Shown here piece after piece: positions 26,383 to 35,653 of a DNA stretch of 64,000 bases; position 1 is the stretch's first letter; each line of letters starts with the position of its first letter. The translations under genes were made by a program, and so were the position numbers. This DNA is from Providencia rettgeri (GTDB lineage Bacteria; Pseudomonadota; Gammaproteobacteria; Enterobacterales; Enterobacteriaceae): contig NZ_CP163512.1 of assembly GCF_041075285.1 (NCBI RefSeq), positions 2,108,001-2,172,000 of the forward strand. The letters run 5' to 3'. A model generated the notes under the pieces. The model was not told the origin of the DNA. It made no database searches and worked only from the letters and a program-made list of their open reading frames with translations.

Positions 26383-26739
26383 ATGAAAAAATTATTATTA
26401 GGAATGATGATTTCGTTAGTGAGTTTCGGCGTAATGGCCCAGAAACAATACACGATAGAACAAGTTGAAAATATGATTGCTTCTGGGAAAAAACCTCAAA
26501 TTGCAACGCCGATATTAGATGGTACGATAGCGAAAGAGGATTTTGATACCTGTAAATCTGGCTTAAAGGAATGGTTAGATGGCGTTGAAAATTACCCGAT
26601 TACTATCGAACAAGACGTTGATGGGAAAGATTTTTCTGCCACTATTTGGGCGGAATCCAAAGCCTTTTTGGTATCTTGTGTAAAAAGTGGTGATAATGCA
26701 AAAGCCATTCGCATGAGTGCTGAGTATTTAGACAACTAA
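26383..26739 (+). CDS. Small secreted protein of unknown function
   Basis: 118 residues with a signal peptide (KKLLLGMMISLVSFGVMA, cleavage near residue 20). The mature part has two cysteines (in FDTCKSG and LVSCVKS) that could form a disulfide. The ATG at 26383 has TGGAG 5 bases upstream; a GTG two codons earlier overlaps that site. I do not recognise the family. It is monocistronic. Confidence 0.7.
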   Translation: MKKLLLGMMISLVSFGVMAQKQYTIEQVENMIASGKKPQIATPILDGTIAKEDFDTCKSGLKEWLDGVENYPITIEQDVDGKDFSATIWAESKAFLVSCVKSGDNAKAIRMSAEYLDN

Positions 26740-26945
26740 CTCTCTAATTTTATTCATATTAATCCACATTTTATCAATGTGGATTAATACCATTTTGTCA
26801 TCACCATAGCAAAATGTGCGCTATTACCAATAACCATCCCGACTGGAACGATTCACTTCTCATTTATTGCTGTAATTATTTATGATGAGTATTACACTTA
26901 GCTTTAACATTATTAATACACAAGTAATAACTGTAAGGCCAAACC

Positions 26946-27353
26946 ATGAGTTCCATCGCTGATGATGTCATCGCACAAAAAATTGAACAATCCATTTCGC
27001 GCGTTTCTAAAGTCGTCTTCCCTACTACAACTAACCACCATAGCACCTTATTTGGTGGTACTGCTTTAGCATGGATGGATGAGGTCTCTTTTATCACTGC
27101 AACGCGCTTTAGCCGAAAACGTTTAGTGACCGTATCCACAGAAAAAATTAATTTTACCCACCCAATCCCGTCAGGCACGATTGTCGAACTCGTGGGGAAA
27201 GTGATCAGAGTGGGTCGAACAAGCTTAACGGTCAATGTCTCCATTTTTTTAGAGGATATGTATTCAGAAGGTCGCGAAGAAGTTATCCATGGGCAGTTTA
27301 ACTTTGTAGCAATCGATGATAACGGAAAACCAACACCATTATTTGGCGAGTAG
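26946..27353 (+). CDS. Acyl-CoA thioesterase, hotdog fold
   Basis: 135 residues of the YciA/BACH-type acyl-CoA hydrolase family. HHSTLFGGTALAWMDE at residues 31-46 carries the catalytic aspartate and the helix that caps the CoA site; VSTEKINFTHPIP follows near residue 60. It hydrolyses acyl-CoA to free acid and CoA in the cytosol. AAGG lies 8 bases before the ATG. It resembles E. coli YciA but not closely enough to name. A long minus-strand open frame over it is a shadow. Confidence 0.85.
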   Translation: MSSIADDVIAQKIEQSISRVSKVVFPTTTNHHSTLFGGTALAWMDEVSFITATRFSRKRLVTVSTEKINFTHPIPSGTIVELVGKVIRVGRTSLTVNVSIFLEDMYSEGREEVIHGQFNFVAIDDNGKPTPLFGE

Positions 27354-27390
27354 TATTTAAAAAATTTTAAAACAACCACCTTTTTGGTGT

Positions 27391-27432
27391 AAATAAAGTG
27401 TGGAGCGCTTTTTTATTCACACTTTATTTTAT
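27391..27432 (+). terminator. Perfect 12-bp inverted repeat after the thioesterase
   Basis: AAATAAAGTGTG at 27391-27402 pairs with CACACTTTATTT at 27418-27429; the 15-base loop contains GCGCTTTTTTATT. It lies 38 bases after the thioesterase stop. The T tract is in the loop and at the far end, so it may act as a terminator. Confidence 0.55.
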
Positions 27433-27947
27433 CTAAACAGCTTTCATTACTTATTTCTTTATTGTGTAAGCCCCCAAACCTTAGCAATAAATCTATTTTT
27501 CATTTGAATTTTGCGTATTTTTGGCATAATTCACCAAACGTGATTATAACAATAAACCAATTTTCATATGTTATTTATAAAATACATATAAATACAACCA
27601 TCATAATTAGAAACACTTGATAAGAAAAATAAAAAAACATTAATACCTTGTTACAACAATCACATAGGAAATTTCACTTTCAGACTAAACCTCCTCACCA
27701 AAAAGGGGAATTACGAATAAATATTGTAATTTATTAATTATGGACGTACAGTATTTCACTGTACCAATTACCCTAAAGAGGTGTAAAGCCTTAGCAAAAA
27801 TAGTTATTAATTCAAACGCTAAATCACCGTAATGGCATTATACCTATGCTTAAAGCCGTTAGGCAGGTACAATACTTAATGTGCAAAAATTAATTTTATG
27901 GCCTATAAATAATAGTAATAAACATTGATAACATAAGAAATACAACC
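27433..27947. other. Non-coding gap before the Sel1-repeat gene
   Basis: About 515 bases with no supported gene. It is AT-rich and contains one small hairpin, GTACAGT (27746-27752) with ACTGTAC (27758-27764). The region near 27900 presumably holds the promoter of the next gene, but I find no convincing -35/-10 pair. Confidence 0.4.
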
Positions 27948-28517
27948 ATGCTTAGAATTCTTTCACTTATTTTTGTCTTTATTTTTTCTATCAACCTCAG
28001 TATTGCTGCGGTTCCCAAAGAAACTATCAAACGCATTGAGCAAGAAGCGCAAAAAGGCGATATTAAAGCTCAAGTGATGCTTGGAATAGGCTATTATCTG
28101 GGCAATGAGCTGAAACAAGACTATGGTAAAGCCAAAAAATGGCTTACGATGGCCGCCAACAAAGGTAACTCTGATGCTCAACTATTTTTAGGGGATATGT
28201 ACCTAAATGGTAACGGTGTGGAGCAAAACCTCGAAACTGCCATGGAGTTATTTGAAAAATCAGCGAATAAAGGAAATGTTGAGGCGCAAAATTATATGGG
28301 GCAGTTTTATTACCAAGGCATTGGTGTGAAACAAAACTATATTACTGCGTTTGAATGGTTCAAAAAATCCGCAGATAAAAAATTTCCTCCCGCGCAATAC
28401 CAGCTTGGAAAAATGCTTGAAAGCGGTGAAGGAACAGAAATCGATGATAAAGCCGCAGCGGATTACTTCGCGCAAGCCTGTAAAGCAGGCATCAAAGAAG
28501 CTTGTCCAAAGAAATAA
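27948..28517 (+). CDS. Secreted Sel1-repeat protein
   Basis: 189 residues: a signal peptide (about 1-20, IFVFIFSINLSIAA) and four Sel1-like repeats of about 36 residues, each with the AQ..LG..Y..G pattern (for example AQVMLGIGYYLG, AQLFLGDMYLNG, AQNYMGQFYYQG, AQYQLGKMLESG). Sel1 repeats are protein-binding scaffolds. Two cysteines lie at the C-terminus (CKAGIKEAC). Probably periplasmic; the partner is unknown. I see no neighbouring gene with a related task. Confidence 0.88.
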   Translation: MLRILSLIFVFIFSINLSIAAVPKETIKRIEQEAQKGDIKAQVMLGIGYYLGNELKQDYGKAKKWLTMAANKGNSDAQLFLGDMYLNGNGVEQNLETAMELFEKSANKGNVEAQNYMGQFYYQGIGVKQNYITAFEWFKKSADKKFPPAQYQLGKMLESGEGTEIDDKAAADYFAQACKAGIKEACPKK

Positions 28518-28547
28518 TATTCCCTCCCCCTACTCCATTGTTGATAT

Positions 28548-28586
28548 GACGGGTATTTTCAAAACTGAAAAATGCCCGTCTAGTCA
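28548..28586 (+). terminator. Terminator of the Sel1-repeat gene
   Basis: GACGGGTATTTTCA (28548-28561) pairs with TGAAAAATGCCCGTC (28566-28580) with one mismatch and one bulge. A weak T tract (TAGTCATTTATT) follows. Confidence 0.65.
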
Positions 28587-28729
28587 TTTATTCTTTACTA
28601 AATATCCGATTGCGACTATCTGCTGATAACCTATTCCTAACCCATCGGCAGCTATCTAATATTAACAATCAATATCAAAATGTATGATAATGTTCTAAAC
28701 TTATAATATAAAAGAAAAAAGGAGAAATT

Positions 28730-29167
28730 ATGTACAATACAATTTTAGTTCCGATCGACGTAACCGAAGATGCACTAACCAATATGTTAGTTCCACATGT
28801 TAATTCTTTGCAAAAATTGAATAATGCAAATGTTCATTTCCTTGCTGTCGCCGCACCTATTTCTAATTACCTACGTTATGGTGGCACCATCCTACCAGGC
28901 GATTTTCCTGACAATGAAAAACAGGCGGAAATTATTCTTGAAGAGCTAAAAGAGAAAATTAAATTGTTCTCTATCCCTGCCGATAAAATTCATGTGAAAG
29001 CGAGTGTCGGTTCGGTTAAAGATGAAATTTTAGCCTCTGCTGAGGACATTAATGCCGATATAATCTTACTGGGTTCACGTCGCCCGAGTATGACAACCTA
29101 TTTATTAGGTTCAAATGCGGCCTCCGTTGTACGTTATGCGAAAACCAGTGTATTAGTTGTGAGATAA
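28730..29167 (+). CDS. uspF: Universal stress protein UspF
   Basis: 145 residues of the UspF/UspG class. The N-terminus YNTILVPIDV and the C-terminal ATP-binding-type loop GSRRPSMTTYLLGSNAASVV followed by VLVVR match E. coli UspF. Such proteins are cytosolic nucleotide-binding dimers linked to adhesion and motility in E. coli. The ATG has AAGGAG 7 bases upstream. It is monocistronic and followed by a terminator. Confidence 0.9.
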   Translation: MYNTILVPIDVTEDALTNMLVPHVNSLQKLNNANVHFLAVAAPISNYLRYGGTILPGDFPDNEKQAEIILEELKEKIKLFSIPADKIHVKASVGSVKDEILASAEDINADIILLGSRRPSMTTYLLGSNAASVVRYAKTSVLVVR

Positions 29168-29330
29168 GCTAACCTATTTGCAATTAGTAGTGGTCTTATC
29201 TTATTTTACTAATGAAACGTTTGAGCTTAATGATTGTTACAAAAAACAATAAAGCCATACACATTATAAGACTATTTCATACAGAATTGCGGTAGATTAG
29301 ATACTCATAAACATTTTCGTGACTTTCACG

Positions 29331-29357
29331 CCCTGCTTTTATCGCAGGGTTTTTTTC
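29331..29357 (+). terminator. Terminator of uspF
   Basis: CCCTGC (29331-29336) pairs with GCAGGG (29344-29349) and is followed by TTTTTTT. Confidence 0.8.
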
Positions 29358-29363
29358 ATCTTT

Positions 29364-29834
29364 TTACTGGCTATTTTTTAGCCTAAAGCGTTTAAACAAC
29401 ACACCATCAAAATCGACTATCGCTTCTTCAACAAATCCATAGCGTCGTAATGCTGCCAACTTGCTCCTAGTTAATGGTAAATGAATGGTAAGGGAATCCA
29501 CGTTCAATGTCTTAAATGCTTCTTGGATCATTTGTTTCGCAATCCGCTGACCTTTTCCCCAAAAATCTGGATGCAGAACAAGCGCTAAATCAGCATCCCC
29601 CTTTTCGTTTTGTACCCCTCCCCAACCGGCAAAGCTTCCGTCAATAACAAACGCCCAAACACCATAGCCGTATTGTTGCCAGTGCTGTTCTTTACCCGCA
29701 ATCCAATTTTTGCAATAAACTTCATCAAATTGTGTATCACCAAGGGGCATATGTTTCAAAACCAACGGGTGAGTATTCAGGGCGATAATGTCTGTGGTCG
29801 ATATTTGATATAATCTTAAAAATTGAATAGGCAT
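29364..29834 (-). CDS. GNAT N-acetyltransferase
   Basis: 156 residues with GNAT hallmarks: ALVLHPDFWGKGQRIAKQMI near residue 100 holds the acetyl-CoA pyrophosphate-binding loop (GKGQRI), and LAALRRYGFVEEA the final strand and helix. The substrate is not predictable. I chose the ATG at 29834 (MPIQFLRLYQ), since the open frame before it crosses the terminator of the phosphatase gene. The ribosome site is weak. Confidence 0.75.
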   Translation of the reverse strand: MPIQFLRLYQISTTDIIALNTHPLVLKHMPLGDTQFDEVYCKNWIAGKEQHWQQYGYGVWAFVIDGSFAGWGGVQNEKGDADLALVLHPDFWGKGQRIAKQMIQEAFKTLNVDSLTIHLPLTRSKLAALRRYGFVEEAIVDFDGVLFKRFRLKNSQ

Positions 29835-29895
29835 ATTAAAACTCAATAAAATATGATGAAGGAATTGTAGGTAGATGCTGTTAAATTTCAACAAA

Positions 29896-29927
29896 AAAAG
29901 CCCATTTAACGTTACCGTCAATGGGCC
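29896..29927 (-). terminator. Terminator of agp
   Basis: On the minus strand GGCCCATT pairs with AATGGGCT and is followed by TTTTTTTG. It lies about 22 bases after the agp stop. Confidence 0.85.
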
Positions 29928-29948
29928 TGAAAAATGGCAATTAAATAC

Positions 29949-31202
29949 TTATTGTTGTAGCGCTTTTTCCATCACTTTTTGGAAATCTTCCCATGAGCAA
30001 TAGCCGTTTTTATCAATTGGGCAACCTTTTAGCTCTAAAGTGACATGTTTGGGTGGTGTCTCAAGGGATAAGTAGGCATTATCCCTTAGTTGATCTGCCG
30101 TTTGATAAACATATTCCACTTTCATGAAATCTTTCTTTGCCTGTTTGTCTGTCCAACGCTGGAATACCAGTTTTCCACCAATCGGTGTGTGCTCATACTG
30201 TTGCGCTAACTGATATGGTTTAAAATCCATCGCTGACATTAATGAGGCAATATTGGAATCATGCCCCACTAAAAAAATAAATTTGGCGCTCTCTCCTTTA
30301 TCTACTGAAACAAAACCTTTATCAATATAATTGAGAATTGGATGAGCCACGTTTTTAGCGATAATTTTTGGTGTAAATAAAGTTTCTTGATACGCATTTT
30401 TTAGCGTATTTAATTTCTGCCATTTTTCTGGGGAATCCACCAGCCCCCATGCAACTTGATCAGCGGGAAAACCTTCATAATATTGCAGGTCGATAGCATC
30501 TACTGCGGAGTTGGCGATTTTTAATGGGCCACTGACACCCGGCTCCTTATTCGCTTCAATAATAAAGCTGTTTTTTTCGCTATCTAAATTACACAATTTA
30601 TCTGTTTTGCATTTTTGAGAATCTTTAATATTCAACACCGTATCAAGCTCTTCATACCCCGCTTTTAGTGATAAACCATTAAGATACTCATCCATTGCCG
30701 CGAGGGCTTTTTGTTTAAACTCAGGGGAATCGTTGGTAATAATGGGGTTAAATACGGGATCCATTTTACCAATTTCAGGCTGATGATGAATATTCACTTT
30801 ACAGCCAGGGAATGCCCCCGCCGCAAAAAATTGAGCAGTCGCGATCGTTCTTTGTAAGCTATTGGTATACAAATATATATCTTCATTGCTGGTTGGACAC
30901 AACTCATCAGCAAGTAACTTATTTTGATCAATCCATTCTCTAAAATAATGCCCCATATACACTTCTAGCGCCCCACCTTTCGTCGTGAGATAACCGCTTT
31001 TTGCATCCCATGCAGGCCATTTTTTATCAGTCACTTCGGTCAGAATACCGGTATTAACAATCGGTGTTCGTAAATTGTGGCGGCTAAGGACTAAAACTTG
31101 GTCTAAGACCATATCACCTTGAGTGTCTGTACTTGCCATGGTTGGTGCGATCGGTGCGAACAATGCCGCAGATAAACATAGTGTTAACACTTTATATTTC
31201 AT
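29949..31202 (-). CDS. agp: Periplasmic glucose-1-phosphatase
   Basis: 417 residues of the histidine acid phosphatase family, with a signal peptide (about 1-22, cleavage near TMASTD). The catalytic histidine is in LSRHNLRTP near residue 38, where Agp has RHNLR and phytase AppA has RHGVR; the proton donor is in LVGHDSN near residue 310. It releases glucose from glucose 1-phosphate in the periplasm. The ATG at 31202 has AGGGG 7 bases upstream; an ORF extension of 17 codons is not coding. Confidence 0.92.
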   Translation of the reverse strand: MKYKVLTLCLSAALFAPIAPTMASTDTQGDMVLDQVLVLSRHNLRTPIVNTGILTEVTDKKWPAWDAKSGYLTTKGGALEVYMGHYFREWIDQNKLLADELCPTSNEDIYLYTNSLQRTIATAQFFAAGAFPGCKVNIHHQPEIGKMDPVFNPIITNDSPEFKQKALAAMDEYLNGLSLKAGYEELDTVLNIKDSQKCKTDKLCNLDSEKNSFIIEANKEPGVSGPLKIANSAVDAIDLQYYEGFPADQVAWGLVDSPEKWQKLNTLKNAYQETLFTPKIIAKNVAHPILNYIDKGFVSVDKGESAKFIFLVGHDSNIASLMSAMDFKPYQLAQQYEHTPIGGKLVFQRWTDKQAKKDFMKVEYVYQTADQLRDNAYLSLETPPKHVTLELKGCPIDKNGYCSWEDFQKVMEKALQQ

Positions 31203-31398
31203 TAAGATACCCCTACCGAAAATGGAAAAGTGAAAAGACGTATACCGCCTCAATATTTGACTTATCTAATAATGACGAAGCTGACTTTTTTTTCTGAGAT
31301 TAATATCTCAAAACTAACCTTAACTAAAACTAAAAACATCGATTGACATTACAAGGTGGCAATTTAAGATTGCAGCACTGTTTTTAGGAGACAATATA

Positions 31399-31842
31399 AT
31401 GATAGTTCAAACCGCCACTCGTGCACATGACGATGAAATAATTCGCGTTTGGGAAGCATCTGTAAGAGCTACCCACGATTTTTTATCTGATGAAAAAATT
31501 GACGAACTTAAAGTGGCCATCAAGCAACTTTATTTGCCAAATTTAGCAGTTTTTGTCGCCTTTGATGACACAGGGAAAATGGTGGGTTTCCTTGGTTGTG
31601 CTGAAAATCGCCTTGAAATGCTATTTATCGCCCCAGAAAACCGCGGACAAGGTACAGGGAAAAAACTCCTCCAATATGCCATTGAGCAATTGGGTGTCAC
31701 TGAACTTGATGTCAATGAACAAAACCCACAAGCCGTAGGTTTTTATCAACATATGGGTTTTGTTCAATACGGACGTTCTGAATTGGATGGTGAAGGAAAC
31801 CCATTCCCTCTCTTGCATATGCGTTTAAGCACAGAACAATAA
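31399..31842 (+). CDS. yjaB: GNAT acetyltransferase YjaB
   Basis: 147 residues resembling E. coli YjaB in length and motifs: WEASVRATHDFLSDE at residues 15-29, the CoA loop RGQGTGKKLL near residue 80, and NEQNPQAVGFYQHMGF near residue 107. The acceptor substrate is unknown. AGGAG precedes the ATG. It is followed after only 2 bases by a second acetyltransferase gene, so the two are likely co-transcribed. Confidence 0.85.
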   Translation: MIVQTATRAHDDEIIRVWEASVRATHDFLSDEKIDELKVAIKQLYLPNLAVFVAFDDTGKMVGFLGCAENRLEMLFIAPENRGQGTGKKLLQYAIEQLGVTELDVNEQNPQAVGFYQHMGFVQYGRSELDGEGNPFPLLHMRLSTEQ

Positions 31843-31844
31843 CC

Positions 31845-32396
31845 GTGAACATTATTGAGATAGAAACCCCGCGATTGCGCCTTCGTGGGTGGCAAGCAGA
31901 AGATAACGACGCTTTTTATGCGCTAAATAGTGCTCCTAACGTGATGCGCTATTTTCCTGCCACATTGGATCAACAGCAAAGCCAACAATTTTTAGATACC
32001 ATCATCAATAAATTTACCCAACAAGGTGGTTGGGGCTTATGGGCTGTAGATTTAAAAGATACCAAAGCATTCATTGGCTTTATTGGTTTAAATATCCCTG
32101 CCACTAACCTACCTTTTTCCCCTTGCGTTGAAATTGGCTGGCGCTTGCTTCCTGACTATTGGCACCAAGGCTTTGCCTCTGAAGGAGCTAACGCCGTTAT
32201 CCAGTTGGCTTTTACACAATTAAAACTGAAAGAGATAGTCGCATTTACTGCCGTGCCCAATATTCCATCGGAATCAGTGATGAAGCGCATTGGAATGATA
32301 AAACAACCTAATACCTTTTATCACCCTGCACTCCCTGACGGTCATTGGTTACAAGAGCATGTGCTATATCGCATTAAAGCGAGTGACTATTTATAA
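31845..32396 (+). CDS. RimJ/RimL-like GNAT acetyltransferase
   Basis: 183 residues beginning ETPRLRLRGWQAEDND (residues 6-21), the classic RimJ/RimL start. EIGWRLLPDYWHQGFASEGA near residue 92 is the acetyl-CoA-binding region. The start is a GTG 2 bases after the yjaB stop, with no better ATG nearby, consistent with translational coupling. The acceptor is unknown. Its stop overlaps the convergent YbaK-like gene by 6 bases. Confidence 0.82.
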   Translation: MNIIEIETPRLRLRGWQAEDNDAFYALNSAPNVMRYFPATLDQQQSQQFLDTIINKFTQQGGWGLWAVDLKDTKAFIGFIGLNIPATNLPFSPCVEIGWRLLPDYWHQGFASEGANAVIQLAFTQLKLKEIVAFTAVPNIPSESVMKRIGMIKQPNTFYHPALPDGHWLQEHVLYRIKASDYL

Positions 32397-32849
32397 ACAA
32401 ATATCAATCCACTGTGCATTTGTCAGTTCAGCCATACGGTTTGGTGAAATACGCACTGCACTATTTACTGATCCTGCTGCGGGAAGCACCTCCGTATATT
32501 GTTGCAACGATACATCACAATAAACCCTAAGCTCATGCGGTATACCAAATGGGCATACACCGCCAACGGGATGGCTTGTCCACGCCACCACTTCATCAGC
32601 ACGTAGCATTCTTGCCTTAGAGCCTAATGCTTGTTTGACCTTTTGGTTATCGAGTCGCGCTTCCCCAGCGCAAACCACCAGAACAACCTCATTTTTCACT
32701 TTTAGTGACAATGTCTTGGCAATTTGATTGGGTTCAACATTATGGACAATCGCTGCCTGTTCAACGGTTGCCGTCGGACTATCGGTTTCAATAATTTGAA
32801 TATCAGGGGCATGTTGTAAAAAATACGCTCTAACAGATTCAATACTCAT
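32391..32849 (-). CDS. YbaK/EbsC family aminoacyl-tRNA deacylase-like protein
   Basis: 152 residues of the YbaK/ProX editing-domain fold, which hydrolyses mischarged aminoacyl-tRNA. Key features are IAKTLSLKV near residue 43 (catalytic lysine region), the CAGEARLDNQK stretch near residue 60, and HPVGGVCPFGIP near residue 92. It may act as a free-standing editing enzyme, but specificity is not known. It converges with the GNAT gene at a 6-base overlap. Confidence 0.8.
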   Translation of the reverse strand: MSIESVRAYFLQHAPDIQIIETDSPTATVEQAAIVHNVEPNQIAKTLSLKVKNEVVLVVCAGEARLDNQKVKQALGSKARMLRADEVVAWTSHPVGGVCPFGIPHELRVYCDVSLQQYTEVLPAAGSVNSAVRISPNRMAELTNAQWIDICL

Positions 32850-33282
32850 TTTTTTCTCGTTATCGTTGTTTGCAAGTTAATTTTATTGCGTCATCTTTAC
32901 CATTATATAGTTTGTAGGTGATGGCATTACATTTTCCTATCAACTAAAAATTTTATACGTGTTCACCCACAAAACGTTCGCTAATCATACGTAACTTTAG
33001 TATAAGCTGCATTAAGCACGGACGCTCACACTTATTCGAGTGATATATTCCTCTAACTACAACCCCTATCTCCAGAGTCTTATCCAACTAATCAGTACAC
33101 TTAGTTCTATCATTTTTTGCATTAAGTAGGGATTAACCAACAAAAAATAATCATAATTTCACCATAACCTGTTAATAAGAAAGAAGGTTGCAATGATAGC
33201 AAAATAATAGGTGTTATTTGCATATTTGAACCTTTCCTATTCGTGATTCAACGGCGCAAATTAGCCAATATTTACTGTATGC
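32850..33282. other. Non-coding gap before the duplicated cassette
   Basis: About 430 AT-rich bases with no supported gene on either strand. The first part is the promoter region of the YbaK-like gene (minus strand). I see no repeat, tRNA or strong hairpin. Confidence 0.4.
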
Positions 33283-33566
33283 TTTAATTATTTCTCTTAA
33301 TAAGCCAACTAAATTAAAGCATACCAAAACCTAAACAAATAACTCGGCACGTAATCGCGTCTCTTGCTGATTACGTGGTACGTTTTAGTTGATCACTTGT
33401 ATCTTGACGTTTTGGATGATTAACTATCACCAAGCTCTAAAATCAATGAAGATGTTTGACCACATAATGTTTAACATTGATATGTGGATTATCCCCTGAT
33501 TTTACTTTCTCTAATACTACCTGGTATCCGTGCACTTAGTTATTCTGCATCAGAACATCGTATTTT

Positions 33567-33743
33567 CTAACCAATCTTTACCGATGAATTACCAATTAAC
33601 ACGCCACCACAGCTGACAGCATTCCCCGTTCGAGCTGCGGCCTTACCATCGACTTTTACTGTTGATAAACCTGTAATCACTTGGGTTGGGCCATGTTTTC
33701 CATGGCCTGTATCAGAGTCACCAATAAGAATAATTGTTGGCAT
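33567..33743 (-). CDS. Short PAAR protein with an internal deletion
   Basis: 58 residues, starting MPTIILIGDSDTGHG and ending VLIGNSSVKIG like the full PAAR at 35654. Exactly 93 bases (31 codons) are missing between two copies of GCCTTACCATC that flank the loss in the full gene, so the frame is kept. The result drops one PAAR repeat turn (the DGKAVARQGDALAPHGG repeat). A PAAR tip of this size may not fold, so it may be nonfunctional. It lies 12 bases downstream of the immunity-like gene. Confidence 0.7.
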   Translation of the reverse strand: MPTIILIGDSDTGHGKHGPTQVITGLSTVKVDGKAAARTGNAVSCGGVLIGNSSVKIG

Positions 33744-33755
33744 AATGGTACCTGA

Positions 33756-34775
33756 CTATATGACTGGAATGAATTTTCCATTTACTAAGGAAAAAATTGG
33801 GGAATGAACTCCAATAATTTTTCTATTTGCATCGTTAAAATAGCTATATGAAATAGGTGAGTAATCAAAATCTTCTTTATAAACCAACTTTACCATTTTC
33901 CCATCATTCATCACTAAAGGAACAAAATTATCCCAAGTAATTGGGATCATTGCGAATGCCTTCTGATTAAAATCAGTTGCTATTTCACGTGATTCGAATT
34001 GTTCGTCAATCGTTCCTCCTGTTGTTTCCGCCCAAGTTTTTAGTGAAGGAGCCAATATGTGTTTTATTTTCGATAAATCTTTTTGATTAAATGCAGTCCA
34101 GAGTTCTAAATATGCGGCTTGTAACAGTTTGCGTTGTTCTGGGGTATCTTGGTACCTTTCAGCGTTCACCCATTCCCATTCTGGTAATCCCGTTACACTT
34201 ATCTTTTTATTAAATTGGAATACAGTCATATCATGAGGATATTCATTTGTTCGAATATTCTGGCGTATTCTATTCTGATGCACTTTTTCTGTATTGGGGG
34301 CTTTAATCACTTTTTTTTCTACTTGCCTATCCAGAGCATCACCTTGATACGCTTCTGGCTCACCTTTTTCATTAATTTTAACCAGTAGCGTTGTTAATGG
34401 AATAATCTCACCATTATCTGTTATTTTATTGATCGTAATTTCACATTTTGCATTCGGATTAAATTGATTGAGTTTATCTTTTGGTACCTCTTTAGTTGAA
34501 AACCAATTTGGTGATGCCATCTCAATGCTAATAGTATTCTCACCATTACGCATCATTATCATCGAGTTTGTGCTCGTCGTACCAAAGCCTAATCCGCCAC
34601 TCACAAGCCCTGAACGATTATTCGTTCCACTTACCCCATTGGTTTTAACATCACAAAATGCGTATTTCATATCGACAGAAGTGCGAATAAGAAAGTCATT
34701 ATCATCGGCATAACTTATAGGGATATTTCCTAACATTAAGATTGTCGTCATACACAGTAAGTTGCTTAGTTTCAT
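33756..34775 (-). CDS. Periplasmic immunity-like protein, copy 1
   Basis: 339 residues with a signal peptide (cleavage near SYADDN, residue 23). The C-terminal half, from about residue 205, resembles an NTF2-like domain by eye (AAYLELWTAFNQKDLSKIKH, then a beta-rich end). I do not recognise the family. It is about 90 percent identical to the copy at 35936, with differences mainly in the last 80 residues. Its place between an effector-like 3' end and a PAAR gene suggests an immunity or adaptor protein of a type VI secretion effector; this is inference. Confidence 0.65.
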   Translation of the reverse strand: MKLSNLLCMTTILMLGNIPISYADDNDFLIRTSVDMKYAFCDVKTNGVSGTNNRSGLVSGGLGFGTTSTNSMIMMRNGENTISIEMASPNWFSTKEVPKDKLNQFNPNAKCEITINKITDNGEIIPLTTLLVKINEKGEPEAYQGDALDRQVEKKVIKAPNTEKVHQNRIRQNIRTNEYPHDMTVFQFNKKISVTGLPEWEWVNAERYQDTPEQRKLLQAAYLELWTAFNQKDLSKIKHILAPSLKTWAETTGGTIDEQFESREIATDFNQKAFAMIPITWDNFVPLVMNDGKMVKLVYKEDFDYSPISYSYFNDANRKIIGVHSPIFSLVNGKFIPVI

Positions 34776-34777
34776 TA

Positions 34778-34914
34778 TTAACCTTTTTCAAAAGTATTTT
34801 TTATAGCCGCGCCTGCTATGGATGTCGGTACCGCATTGACTGCTGAAGTAAGTTTGGCTAGTTCCGGTCGTTGTCTTTCAGGTACTTTTCTAACTTGCCC
34901 CGCTAAATTAAAAC
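34778..34914 (-). pseudogene. 3' remnant of the effector-like gene, copy 1
   Basis: The minus strand encodes about 45 codons ending in VPTSIAGAAIKNTFEKG, matching the end of the effector-like gene at 36961-37843. It has no start and stops matching at 34914, where the duplication breaks off. Confidence 0.75.
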
Positions 34915-35008
34915 AGGAAATATCACATTATTGTCACCTTGCTACCCTCCCATCGTTGATAACCACCGTTTTTGGCAATTACTATCCCATTACAGTGCTA
35001 ATGCCCCA

Positions 35009-35404
35009 ATGGTAATGTCGTTAAAAAGCGTAAAACACTTAATTGCTGATTATATTCTCTATCGAAATACTGATAGGCAAATGACACGAAGATGTGAGCG
35101 ATTATTGTCAGGACTCATTGAGCTAAAAACATATTTATATGACCATAGATTAAAAGGGAAACCCTACCGATGTTTATCTCTATCTCTACTACTTGATAAT
35201 GCTCAATATAAAAGTGAAGGTGAAACCTTTGTATTTACCACTCACCTCTATCACTTTTTTCCATTTTGCCTATCCGAAAATATGTTATTAGAGATAACTG
35301 TGACACTGAATGACGAGAAAAAACAATGTGGCATTTATCCCCTGCCCCTTAAAAGGACACAAATCGATGTTTTAATTATTCCTCTTAATAAGCCAACTAA
35401 TTAA
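35009..35404 (+). CDS. Hypothetical protein between the two cassette units
   Basis: An open frame of up to 157 codons (from 34931), convergent with the PAAR gene. I list it from the ATG at 35009 (MVMSLKSVKHLIADYIL). No good ribosome site is visible and the 5' side is a duplication junction, so it may be a truncated gene. Its last 11 codons fall inside the repeated segment, which also remains as a tail at 33283, so each unit probably once carried this gene. I do not recognise the protein. Confidence 0.35.
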   Translation: MVMSLKSVKHLIADYILYRNTDRQMTRRCERLLSGLIELKTYLYDHRLKGKPYRCLSLSLLLDNAQYKSEGETFVFTTHLYHFFPFCLSENMLLEITVTLNDEKKQCGIYPLPLKRTQIDVLIIPLNKPTN

Positions 35405-35653
35405 AGCATACCAAAACCTAAACAAATAACTCGGCACGCAATCGCGTCTCTTGCTGATTACGTGGTACGTTTTAGTTGATCACTTGTATCTTGACGTTTT
35501 GGATGATTAACTATCACCAAGCTCTAAAATCAATGAAGATGCTTGACCACATAATGTTTAACATTGATATGTGGATTATCTCCTGATTTTACTTTCTCTA
35601 ATACTAGATGGTATCCGTGCGCTTAGTTATTCTGCATCAGAACATCGTATTTC

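Larger units (their letters stand above)
33283..34914 (-). repeat. Tandem duplication, unit 1
   Basis: This segment is nearly identical to 35371-37097. It holds, in minus-strand order, the last 45 codons of an effector-like gene, an immunity-like gene and a PAAR gene, followed by about 280 bases of shared non-coding DNA. It is 93 bases shorter inside PAAR. The right junction at 34914 joins directly to unrelated sequence. Confidence 0.9.

Noticed and set aside
26876..27379. 167-codon minus-strand open frame over the thioesterase gene
   Set aside because: It is the antisense shadow of a clear hotdog thioesterase on the plus strand.
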